DNA of 64,000 nucleotides from positions 1-64,000 of the forward strand of contig CAXXJE010000005.1 in NCBI GenBank assembly GCA_963675055.2. The letters run 5' to 3'. The position numbers and the translations under genes are program-made. The notes under the pieces are model-generated. The model was not told where the DNA came from. It did not search any database and worked only from the letters and a program-made list of their open reading frames with translations. This document shows, piece by piece, positions 1 through 7,241 of the stretch; the stretch's first letter is position 1; every line of letters starts with the position of its first letter. The stretch comes from PGYT01 sp963675055 (GTDB lineage Bacteria > Bacteroidota > Ignavibacteria > Ignavibacteriales > Melioribacteraceae).

Positions 1-77
1 GAATTGGCGTTGGTGCTACGAAGAACTGCGGTTGAATTACCCGCTGAACCCCGCATTACATATAGCTTTTGTTAGGC
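1..77 (-). other. attC-like site c, partial (distal copy, cut by window start)
   Basis: This is the left part of the site that is complete at 3518-3707. It contains the right-hand stem arm (cccgcattacatatagc at 50-66) and the core GTTAGGC at 71-77, which fits the integron consensus GTTRRRY. The other half lies outside the window. On the minus strand it follows the stop codon of the S41 gene by about 30 bases. Confidence 0.75.
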
Positions 78-109
78 ATTCGTACTTTATTCGCTTCTTT
101 ATATATTAT

Positions 110-1420
110 TCACTTTCTATATTCCTCAATCCATTTTAAAACAGAGTCATTATTGTTTTGGTAATCTTTAAAACTTAGTTCCACCTTGTAATCAGGTTTA
201 ATGGTTTTTCGTATATCTTTCTCTGTATCTATTCCTTTACTGGTTCGATATACTTTAATTTTGTTTTTATTGTTGTAATAAAAGTATTTGGTTGAATAGG
301 TGATTCTTAAACCAGAGTTCGGTAATGAGAAATTCCTTGTCTCTCCAAAATGGCTTGCCTTTCCTCCAGTGTCTTCACCTACTAAAATTGCGTTTGTCTG
401 AAATTGAAAATCCAGAGTATTAATTATAGCTGATGAGAAAGTTTTTCGTCCAATTAAAACGAATAATTTTCCATCCTGATTTACCTTATCCAATTCTGAT
501 AACTCTTCAATAAACTTTGTTCCTTGAGGTGAACTTCCACCTCTGTTGAAACGCATGTCGAAAACAAATTTTTCAATCGGTTTTTCTGCAACTGTTTTAT
601 AAACTTTCTGTTTAAATTCTTCAAACGATGGTTTTTTATCGATTATATCCTGAGGCTGCGAGAACTCTATTGCCAATTCTTTACTGTCGCATCTGTTATA
701 TTGAATAAAATAAATTCTATTCTTATCATCATATTTCTCCACAAACCAAGCGTCTGAACCATACAATAAGGATTTTGAAGAAATATTACTATTTACAATT
801 GGACCTTCGGAACCCAACTCAACACGGTGCTTGGAAATTTGATTTGTTGCGTCTGCTACCTCAAATTCAATAGATTCTTCTTTTAGTTCACATCCAAAAT
901 GATTCAATAGTTGAGGATATATAAGGTGTGGTGGGATGAGATTTTTTGAAAAAGATTCATTTTCATTTACAAACATGGTTCTCAAATTATCAATAACTGT
1001 CAGCATATCCAAACCACCAATTCCAATAATCTTTTTTCCAAGAAGTATTGAATCTTTTTCATTTGTGCTTGTAATATAAAGCCCATCTTTGAACCAATAA
1101 GTGTCAATACCAATATTCTTGTCGTTATTCACAAATTTAACCCACCCTGCATTTGTGTGTGAGTCTCCCATTTTAGTGATGGTTTGCTGAATTTTTAATG
1201 CCACCTGCAAATCAGTAAGCTCTGGTAATTTTGCAATTATGGCATCAAGTTCATTATTAAACTTTAGTTCACTGGTTTTGGTGAAAATATTGATGTGTTT
1301 TTCAGGAAGAGTTTTTTTGAGAAATTCAATATCTTCTTTCCAATCAATTTCTTTTTTTTCTTGCGAGAAGCAAATAGCAACTGAAAAAGCCAAAAACAGT
1401 ATGGTTATGATGATTTTCAT
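110..1420 (-). CDS. Cassette c, distal copy: secreted S41-family peptidase-like protein
   Basis: The protein (436 aa) is identical to that encoded at 3740-5050, where the domain evidence is given. It is the last cassette gene visible here and is followed on the minus strand by a partial attC-like site (1-77). It has its own promoter-like box at 1471-1488. Two identical copies 3.6 kb apart imply either a very recent duplication or an assembly error. Confidence 0.85.
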   Translation of the reverse strand: MKIIITILFLAFSVAICFSQEKKEIDWKEDIEFLKKTLPEKHINIFTKTSELKFNNELDAIIAKLPELTDLQVALKIQQTITKMGDSHTNAGWVKFVNNDKNIGIDTYWFKDGLYITSTNEKDSILLGKKIIGIGGLDMLTVIDNLRTMFVNENESFSKNLIPPHLIYPQLLNHFGCELKEESIEFEVADATNQISKHRVELGSEGPIVNSNISSKSLLYGSDAWFVEKYDDKNRIYFIQYNRCDSKELAIEFSQPQDIIDKKPSFEEFKQKVYKTVAEKPIEKFVFDMRFNRGGSSPQGTKFIEELSELDKVNQDGKLFVLIGRKTFSSAIINTLDFQFQTNAILVGEDTGGKASHFGETRNFSLPNSGLRITYSTKYFYYNNKNKIKVYRTSKGIDTEKDIRKTIKPDYKVELSFKDYQNNNDSVLKWIEEYRK

Positions 1421-1470
1421 TGATTTCTCTTTAGTATTGAATTAATGCTTTGTTCGTTCATTCAGTATTC

Positions 1471-1620
1471 TGACTAACGGTAAAATTACAAAAACATAAT
1501 TTATTATCATTCAGTAAATTGCAACTTTATCGTTAGCGGTAGAAATTAATCGGCTCTGTAAAAATTGATATCTTTTTCTCATCAATTTTGGAGGTGCCCG
1601 ATGTGGGGAATGATGCCTAA
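1471..1620 (-). promoter_or_regulatory. Cassette c leader with promoter-like box (distal copy)
   Basis: On the minus strand the cassette opens with TTAGGCATCATTC, then CCACATC, then a hairpin (arms 1561-1569 and 1581-1589, AAAATTGAT/ATCAATTTT), then AGAGCCGATTAA. It ends with TAATTTTACCGTTAGTCA (1471-1488), about 50 bases before the ATG. The last motif matches 16 of 18 bases with the leader of the unrelated cassette b. TAATTTTA resembles the Bacteroidota -7 box TAnnTTTG. Promoter function is inferred. Confidence 0.5.
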
Positions 1621-1812
1621 CGTTTAGTATAAGAAACGTAAGTGATTTCGAAGCACTTTCCTGTCAAGTTGCACTTAGCCAAATTTGCGATTAGACACAA
1701 ATTTAATGCTTTAAAACAAACCGTCAAATCGCAGATTTGGCGGAGCTGATTAAATGCTCCGAAGCTTCGTAAACCACTGAGCCACTTATGTTTTTTATAC
1801 ATTGTTGTGTGG
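1615..1812 (-). other. attC-like recombination site b (distal copy)
   Basis: Read on the minus strand, the site starts CCACACAAC and ends AAACG^TTAGGC. The outer stem pairs 1627-1644 with 1783-1800 (18 bp, two mismatches). An inner stem pairs 1678-1692 with 1727-1741 (15 bp, one mismatch). It lies 12 bases after the stop of the 128-aa gene, as expected for a cassette attC. An open frame of about 61 codons crosses it but is a by-product of the palindrome. Confidence 0.75.
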
Positions 1813-1824
1813 TCGTTATTTTAA

Positions 1825-2211
1825 CTATATCGAATTCTGTATGATTGGAATCAAATATGCCAGAAATAAGATAGAGAATACCATAATCAATACATAATGC
1901 ATTATTTTTCCTTTGAAATAAAAAATTTGCCAAATTGTTCGCCATAACCAGAAGATTGAAATCATTAGGTTAAATCCAAATGAAATTCCTTTGCTTTCAC
2001 TTAATTCATGTGCGTAAAACACTGATAAAAATCCTATTATAAAAAATATTAATAATAAGGCGAGATGGATTGTATGAAAAATCTTTTTATTAGCTACTGT
2101 AATTCGTCCATAGTCTTTACCCCATTTAAATATTTTAGGAAATCTTATATGGAATATTGCCATCAATAATGTCAAAAGTCCACCTGCATAAATACTTATT
2201 GTACTAATCAT
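1825..2211 (-). CDS. Cassette b, distal copy: four-helix membrane protein
   Basis: The protein is identical to that of the proximal copy at 5455-5841, where it is described. It is preceded by the shared cassette leader at 2311-2449 and followed by attC-like site b (1615-1812). Confidence 0.8.
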   Translation of the reverse strand: MISTISIYAGGLLTLLMAIFHIRFPKIFKWGKDYGRITVANKKIFHTIHLALLLIFFIIGFLSVFYAHELSESKGISFGFNLMISIFWLWRTIWQIFYFKGKIMHYVLIMVFSILFLAYLIPIIQNSI

Positions 2212-2310
2212 ATTTATTTAATTTAAATGATAAATTTTCTTTGAATTTTATATTGTCTTGAAATAGTTTTTCTTATTAATTATTTGAACTTACTCTTTTC
2301 TTTTTAATCA

Positions 2311-2449
2311 TGACAAACGGTAAACTTAGTAAATTTTAATTTCCTCTAAATCTTACTGTTATATCAAGGACTTAATCAGCTCTAAAAGATTAGATAAATT
2401 CATCTCCAATCTATTCTGTCGGTGCTGATGTGGAGAATGCCACACAACG
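2311..2449 (-). promoter_or_regulatory. Cassette b leader with promoter-like box (distal copy)
   Basis: On the minus strand the leader begins TTGTGTGGCATTCTCCACATC. It continues with a weak hairpin (2387-2391 with 2408-2412) and AGAGCTGATTAA, and ends with TAAGTTTACCGTTTGTCA (2311-2328), about 100 bases before the ATG. Blocks and order match the leader of cassette c although the downstream genes are unrelated. A cassette-borne promoter is the simplest reading. Confidence 0.5.
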
Positions 2450-2577
2450 TTTTGTGGTATGGTGTCGTGCGGGATTAAGAGGCGATTTCCTATCAGTTTA
2501 CACTGACCTTTTTTACGAGACACAAACGCTCGCATACCTATGAAACCCGCATGCACTATACCATGTGTTGTAGCCCG
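2441..2577 (-). other. attC-like recombination site a (distal copy)
   Basis: On the minus strand it begins GGGCTACAAC and ends AAAACG^TTGTGTGG. The outer stem pairs 2455-2473 with 2546-2563 around GTGCGGG/CCCGCAT. The centre keeps a TTTGTGTCT box and an ACTGATAGGAAA box that are also seen in the other sites. It starts about 4 bases after the stop of the 301-aa gene. Confidence 0.75.
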
Positions 2578-2580
2578 TAA

Positions 2581-3486
2581 TTATTTGTATTCCTGAGTTT
2601 TAAACAAACTTTCAAGATTTTCTTTATAATTCTTAGAGTATTTATAATATTGCTCCTCCTTTAAAATCGAACCTAAAACTAAATCCATTTTTTGCTCCTT
2701 GTATTTCTTTTTCTGATTTAAGCACATGTAATGATAAATCAATGTGTTAAGGTATTTATCAATGAAATACTCTTTATAGCTCATTTCGTCTTCATCTTTT
2801 AGAATTTTCATCTTAAAGTCAGGAAAGTTCAAGTCAAGATACTGGTAGTATGGTTGTCCATTAAACTTTGGATATTTGCTAATCTTATCCATCGCTGCCT
2901 TATAGTTGGGGGGCTTCACAATATTCATGTATCCCCAAATTGTCATGCCGCAAAGGCTCATTGCTTTTAAGAAGAAAATCACTTTTTCGGTATCACTTTT
3001 TAGATTGTAGTTATTCAATTCAAAATTCACGTTTGTCAAATCAAATGGCTGATTCTTATTACCAATCCCACTAAATAACATGTCATAGTAATTATCAACT
3101 AATGCAAAATATTTGATATCAGAATTGAGTGTATCAGCAATTAATTTATAATTGTCTTTAGGATTCTCCTCTCGAATATTTAGGTTTATCTGTCTGACTA
3201 CAAAAATGAACTTTAGAGATGTTGTGTCAGGTAGTCGTAAGAAATTCTCTGAAGTCAGCTTGTTTTTAGGAGTAATCGTCTGTTTGATAAACTCAACTGT
3301 TACATTCAACTCGTCAGTCTTTAGTTTATCCAATTTTTCATCAGTCCCTGCTGGTGGGTTATTTCGAAACATGAAATTTCTATAAAGTTTCCCTAACTCT
3401 ATCAGGTTGTTGTCAATTTCTTGATTTTGCGAATATGAATTAATCGCAATTACGCTTAAAAATAAATAGGCTAAAATCTTTCTCAT
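2581..3486 (-). CDS. Cassette a, distal copy: secreted protein of unknown function
   Basis: The protein is identical to the 301-aa product of 6211-7116, described there. In this copy the gene lies just downstream, on the minus strand, of attC-like site c (3518-3707), so it is in an internal array position rather than next to the integrase. Confidence 0.85.
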   Translation of the reverse strand: MRKILAYLFLSVIAINSYSQNQEIDNNLIELGKLYRNFMFRNNPPAGTDEKLDKLKTDELNVTVEFIKQTITPKNKLTSENFLRLPDTTSLKFIFVVRQINLNIREENPKDNYKLIADTLNSDIKYFALVDNYYDMLFSGIGNKNQPFDLTNVNFELNNYNLKSDTEKVIFFLKAMSLCGMTIWGYMNIVKPPNYKAAMDKISKYPKFNGQPYYQYLDLNFPDFKMKILKDEDEMSYKEYFIDKYLNTLIYHYMCLNQKKKYKEQKMDLVLGSILKEEQYYKYSKNYKENLESLFKTQEYK

Positions 3487-3517
3487 ATGTTATAATGTTT
3501 CATCTTCGGTTTATGGG

Positions 3518-3707
3518 CTACAACGGTTTGGCTATGTGGAGTGCGGGACTTTGAAACACTTCACTGTCAGGCTGCCACAGAGCCAATTCGTTTATTCATA
3601 TTTTCTTTTTTTAGCCAAATAGTCAAAGACGAATTGGCGTTGGTGCTACGAAGAACTGCGGTTGAATTACCCGCTGAACCCCGCATTACATATAGCTTTT
3701 GTTAGGC
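3518..3707 (-). other. attC-like recombination site c (complete copy)
   Basis: On the minus strand the site starts GCCTAAC, an exact RYYYAAC, and ends AAACCG^TTGTAGCCC. The outer stem pairs 3530-3547 with 3680-3696. A perfect 10-bp inner stem pairs gccaattcgt (3582-3591) with acgaattggc (3629-3638). A CTGACAGTGAAGTG block corresponds to TTGACAGGAAAGTG in site b. At 190 bp it is longer than most described attC sites. Confidence 0.8.
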
Positions 3708-3739
3708 ATTCGTACTTTATTCGCTTCTTTATATATTAT

Positions 3740-5050
3740 TCACTTTCTATATTCCTCAATCCATTTTAAAACAGAGTCATTATTGTTTTGGTAATCTTTA
3801 AAACTTAGTTCCACCTTGTAATCAGGTTTAATGGTTTTTCGTATATCTTTCTCTGTATCTATTCCTTTACTGGTTCGATATACTTTAATTTTGTTTTTAT
3901 TGTTGTAATAAAAGTATTTGGTTGAATAGGTGATTCTTAAACCAGAGTTCGGTAATGAGAAATTCCTTGTCTCTCCAAAATGGCTTGCCTTTCCTCCAGT
4001 GTCTTCACCTACTAAAATTGCGTTTGTCTGAAATTGAAAATCCAGAGTATTAATTATAGCTGATGAGAAAGTTTTTCGTCCAATTAAAACGAATAATTTT
4101 CCATCCTGATTTACCTTATCCAATTCTGATAACTCTTCAATAAACTTTGTTCCTTGAGGTGAACTTCCACCTCTGTTGAAACGCATGTCGAAAACAAATT
4201 TTTCAATCGGTTTTTCTGCAACTGTTTTATAAACTTTCTGTTTAAATTCTTCAAACGATGGTTTTTTATCGATTATATCCTGAGGCTGCGAGAACTCTAT
4301 TGCCAATTCTTTACTGTCGCATCTGTTATATTGAATAAAATAAATTCTATTCTTATCATCATATTTCTCCACAAACCAAGCGTCTGAACCATACAATAAG
4401 GATTTTGAAGAAATATTACTATTTACAATTGGACCTTCGGAACCCAACTCAACACGGTGCTTGGAAATTTGATTTGTTGCGTCTGCTACCTCAAATTCAA
4501 TAGATTCTTCTTTTAGTTCACATCCAAAATGATTCAATAGTTGAGGATATATAAGGTGTGGTGGGATGAGATTTTTTGAAAAAGATTCATTTTCATTTAC
4601 AAACATGGTTCTCAAATTATCAATAACTGTCAGCATATCCAAACCACCAATTCCAATAATCTTTTTTCCAAGAAGTATTGAATCTTTTTCATTTGTGCTT
4701 GTAATATAAAGCCCATCTTTGAACCAATAAGTGTCAATACCAATATTCTTGTCGTTATTCACAAATTTAACCCACCCTGCATTTGTGTGTGAGTCTCCCA
4801 TTTTAGTGATGGTTTGCTGAATTTTTAATGCCACCTGCAAATCAGTAAGCTCTGGTAATTTTGCAATTATGGCATCAAGTTCATTATTAAACTTTAGTTC
4901 ACTGGTTTTGGTGAAAATATTGATGTGTTTTTCAGGAAGAGTTTTTTTGAGAAATTCAATATCTTCTTTCCAATCAATTTCTTTTTTTTCTTGCGAGAAG
5001 CAAATAGCAACTGAAAAAGCCAAAAACAGTATGGTTATGATGATTTTCAT
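3740..5050 (-). CDS. Cassette c, proximal copy: secreted S41-family peptidase-like protein
   Basis: The 436-aa product has an N-terminal signal peptide (about residues 1-19, ending near CFSQ). Its C-terminal half resembles tail-specific (C-terminal processing) S41 peptidases. A KFVFDMRFNRGG segment matches the family's DLRxNxGG strand. KTFSSAI gives a likely nucleophilic serine, and VGEDTGGKA supplies the expected GExTGGK lysine region. A PDZ domain is not obvious. The likely location is the periplasm or cell surface; the substrate is unknown. It lies in an integron-like cassette with its own leader (5101-5250) and downstream attC-like site (3518-3707). The family call is fairly safe, but activity is inferred. 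Confidence 0.85.
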   Translation of the reverse strand: MKIIITILFLAFSVAICFSQEKKEIDWKEDIEFLKKTLPEKHINIFTKTSELKFNNELDAIIAKLPELTDLQVALKIQQTITKMGDSHTNAGWVKFVNNDKNIGIDTYWFKDGLYITSTNEKDSILLGKKIIGIGGLDMLTVIDNLRTMFVNENESFSKNLIPPHLIYPQLLNHFGCELKEESIEFEVADATNQISKHRVELGSEGPIVNSNISSKSLLYGSDAWFVEKYDDKNRIYFIQYNRCDSKELAIEFSQPQDIIDKKPSFEEFKQKVYKTVAEKPIEKFVFDMRFNRGGSSPQGTKFIEELSELDKVNQDGKLFVLIGRKTFSSAIINTLDFQFQTNAILVGEDTGGKASHFGETRNFSLPNSGLRITYSTKYFYYNNKNKIKVYRTSKGIDTEKDIRKTIKPDYKVELSFKDYQNNNDSVLKWIEEYRK

Positions 5051-5100
5051 TGATTTCTCTTTAGTATTGAATTAATGCTTTGTTCGTTCATTCAGTATTC

Positions 5101-5250
5101 TGACTAACGGTAAAATTACAAAAACATAATTTATTATCATTCAGTAAATTGCAACTTTATCGTTAGCGGTAGAAATTAATCGGCTCTGTAAAAATTGATA
5201 TCTTTTTCTCATCAATTTTGGAGGTGCCCGATGTGGGGAATGATGCCTAA
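5101..5250 (-). promoter_or_regulatory. Cassette c leader with promoter-like box (proximal copy)
   Basis: Same elements as the leader at 1471-1620. The promoter-like box is at 5101-5118 and the hairpin arms at 5191-5199 and 5211-5219. The cassette begins at the TTAGGC complementary to 5245-5250. Confidence 0.5.
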
Positions 5251-5442
5251 CGTTTAGTATAAGAAACGTAAGTGATTTCGAAGCACTTTCCTGTCAAGTT
5301 GCACTTAGCCAAATTTGCGATTAGACACAAATTTAATGCTTTAAAACAAACCGTCAAATCGCAGATTTGGCGGAGCTGATTAAATGCTCCGAAGCTTCGT
5401 AAACCACTGAGCCACTTATGTTTTTTATACATTGTTGTGTGG
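5245..5442 (-). other. attC-like recombination site b (proximal copy)
   Basis: Identical to 1615-1812. The predicted crossover is between 5250 and 5251, because the flanking + strand reads GCCTAA^CG. Cassette b therefore spans 5251-6077 (827 bp). Confidence 0.75.
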
Positions 5443-5454
5443 TCGTTATTTTAA

Positions 5455-5841
5455 CTATATCGAATTCTGTATGATTGGAATCAAATATGCCAGAAATAAG
5501 ATAGAGAATACCATAATCAATACATAATGCATTATTTTTCCTTTGAAATAAAAAATTTGCCAAATTGTTCGCCATAACCAGAAGATTGAAATCATTAGGT
5601 TAAATCCAAATGAAATTCCTTTGCTTTCACTTAATTCATGTGCGTAAAACACTGATAAAAATCCTATTATAAAAAATATTAATAATAAGGCGAGATGGAT
5701 TGTATGAAAAATCTTTTTATTAGCTACTGTAATTCGTCCATAGTCTTTACCCCATTTAAATATTTTAGGAAATCTTATATGGAATATTGCCATCAATAAT
5801 GTCAAAAGTCCACCTGCATAAATACTTATTGTACTAATCAT
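5455..5841 (-). CDS. Cassette b, proximal copy: four-helix membrane protein of unknown function
   Basis: The 128-aa product is almost entirely hydrophobic. Four predicted transmembrane helices lie at about residues 4-22, 45-66, 79-96 and 104-124, separated by short basic or polar loops. A hydrophobic start without a cleavage motif suggests an inner-membrane protein. I do not recognise the family. The ATG at 5841 follows the leader box at 5941-5958 by about 100 bases. The gene is the only one in its cassette and is followed 13 bases later by attC-like site b. Frame use and identical duplication support it as real. Confidence 0.75.
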   Translation of the reverse strand: MISTISIYAGGLLTLLMAIFHIRFPKIFKWGKDYGRITVANKKIFHTIHLALLLIFFIIGFLSVFYAHELSESKGISFGFNLMISIFWLWRTIWQIFYFKGKIMHYVLIMVFSILFLAYLIPIIQNSI

Positions 5842-5940
5842 ATTTATTTAATTTAAATGATAAATTTTCTTTGAATTTTATATTGTCTTGAAATAGTTTT
5901 TCTTATTAATTATTTGAACTTACTCTTTTCTTTTTAATCA

Positions 5941-6079
5941 TGACAAACGGTAAACTTAGTAAATTTTAATTTCCTCTAAATCTTACTGTTATATCAAGGA
6001 CTTAATCAGCTCTAAAAGATTAGATAAATTCATCTCCAATCTATTCTGTCGGTGCTGATGTGGAGAATGCCACACAACG
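5941..6079 (-). promoter_or_regulatory. Cassette b leader with promoter-like box (proximal copy)
   Basis: Identical to 2311-2449. The box TAAGTTTACCGTTTGTCA is at 5941-5958 on the minus strand. The cassette starts at the TTGTGTGG complementary to 6070-6077. Confidence 0.5.
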
Positions 6080-6207
6080 TTTTGTGGTATGGTGTCGTGC
6101 GGGATTAAGAGGCGATTTCCTATCAGTTTACACTGACCTTTTTTACGAGACACAAACGCTCGCATACCTATGAAACCCGCATGCACTATACCATGTGTTG
6201 TAGCCCG
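6071..6207 (-). other. attC-like recombination site a (proximal copy)
   Basis: Identical to 2441-2577. The crossover is predicted between 6077 and 6078, so cassette a spans 6078-7153 (1076 bp). Its minus-strand start GGGCTACAAC is the exact inverse of the TTGTAGCCC with which cassette a itself begins at 7153. Confidence 0.78.
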
Positions 6208-6210
6208 TAA

Positions 6211-7116
6211 TTATTTGTATTCCTGAGTTTTAAACAAACTTTCAAGATTTTCTTTATAATTCTTAGAGTATTTATAATATTGCTCCTCCTTTAAAATCGA
6301 ACCTAAAACTAAATCCATTTTTTGCTCCTTGTATTTCTTTTTCTGATTTAAGCACATGTAATGATAAATCAATGTGTTAAGGTATTTATCAATGAAATAC
6401 TCTTTATAGCTCATTTCGTCTTCATCTTTTAGAATTTTCATCTTAAAGTCAGGAAAGTTCAAGTCAAGATACTGGTAGTATGGTTGTCCATTAAACTTTG
6501 GATATTTGCTAATCTTATCCATCGCTGCCTTATAGTTGGGGGGCTTCACAATATTCATGTATCCCCAAATTGTCATGCCGCAAAGGCTCATTGCTTTTAA
6601 GAAGAAAATCACTTTTTCGGTATCACTTTTTAGATTGTAGTTATTCAATTCAAAATTCACGTTTGTCAAATCAAATGGCTGATTCTTATTACCAATCCCA
6701 CTAAATAACATGTCATAGTAATTATCAACTAATGCAAAATATTTGATATCAGAATTGAGTGTATCAGCAATTAATTTATAATTGTCTTTAGGATTCTCCT
6801 CTCGAATATTTAGGTTTATCTGTCTGACTACAAAAATGAACTTTAGAGATGTTGTGTCAGGTAGTCGTAAGAAATTCTCTGAAGTCAGCTTGTTTTTAGG
6901 AGTAATCGTCTGTTTGATAAACTCAACTGTTACATTCAACTCGTCAGTCTTTAGTTTATCCAATTTTTCATCAGTCCCTGCTGGTGGGTTATTTCGAAAC
7001 ATGAAATTTCTATAAAGTTTCCCTAACTCTATCAGGTTGTTGTCAATTTCTTGATTTTGCGAATATGAATTAATCGCAATTACGCTTAAAAATAAATAGG
7101 CTAAAATCTTTCTCAT
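6211..7116 (-). CDS. Cassette a, proximal copy: secreted protein of unknown function
   Basis: The 301-aa product has a signal peptide (hydrophobic residues 4-17, then NSYSQN). The mature protein is polar, rich in Lys, Asn and Tyr, and predicted largely helical, with no motif I recognise. It is the first cassette after the integrase. Its start codon is only 38 bases from the cassette boundary (7153) and no promoter-like box lies in that leader, unlike cassettes b and c. It probably depends on transcription entering from the integrase side. It is followed directly by attC-like site a. Confidence 0.82.
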   Translation of the reverse strand: MRKILAYLFLSVIAINSYSQNQEIDNNLIELGKLYRNFMFRNNPPAGTDEKLDKLKTDELNVTVEFIKQTITPKNKLTSENFLRLPDTTSLKFIFVVRQINLNIREENPKDNYKLIADTLNSDIKYFALVDNYYDMLFSGIGNKNQPFDLTNVNFELNNYNLKSDTEKVIFFLKAMSLCGMTIWGYMNIVKPPNYKAAMDKISKYPKFNGQPYYQYLDLNFPDFKMKILKDEDEMSYKEYFIDKYLNTLIYHYMCLNQKKKYKEQKMDLVLGSILKEEQYYKYSKNYKENLESLFKTQEYK

Positions 7117-7147
7117 ATGTTATAATGTTTCATCTTCGGTTTATGGG

Positions 7148-7241
7148 CTACAACGTATGTGTAAACACTATTGTTCTTATCCTGCCAATTAAGTGTTATA
7201 AGAACAATTGATTATATATTTAAATTACGAACAACGCTAAC
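7148..7241 (-). other. Candidate attI-like insertion site next to the integrase
   Basis: The stretch between the integrase stop and the first cassette is only 88 bp. It holds two interlocking inverted repeats: ttgttcttat (7171-7180) with ataagaacaa (7198-7207), and aacact (7164-7169) with agtgtt (7192-7197). The junction with cassette a is CTACAA^CG at 7153/7154, exactly where the tandem copies lose identity. No T-run follows the stem on the minus strand, so a terminator is less likely. Function as attI is inferred from position. Confidence 0.5.

Larger units (their letters stand above)
1..7155. repeat. Tandem duplication of a three-cassette block, period 3630 bp
   Basis: Base 1 corresponds to base 3631, and the two copies run in register until 3525/7155. 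There the sequence after CTACAACG diverges (gtttgg versus tatgtg). All proteins encoded in the two copies are identical, and the non-coding lines compared by eye are identical too. The period equals the sum of three cassette lengths (1076 + 827 + 1727 bp). The break in identity falls on the predicted recombination point, so the unit duplicated is an integer number of cassettes. The repeat may continue to the left of the window. An assembly artefact cannot be excluded. Confidence 0.95.

Noticed and set aside
1617..1802. A 61-codon frame across attC-like site b (and the 65-codon frame 2359-2556 across site a)
   Set aside because: They lie inside palindromes, have no ribosome binding site and repeat identically in the second copy; palindromes often leave open frames on one strand.
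1..7155. CRISPR array
   Set aside because: The repeats are long, palindromic, differ from each other and flank full genes; there are no short regularly spaced spacers or cas genes.
7164..7207. Rho-independent terminator after the integrase
   Set aside because: The 10-bp stem has a 17-base loop and no T-run on the minus strand; an attI-like role fits the position better.
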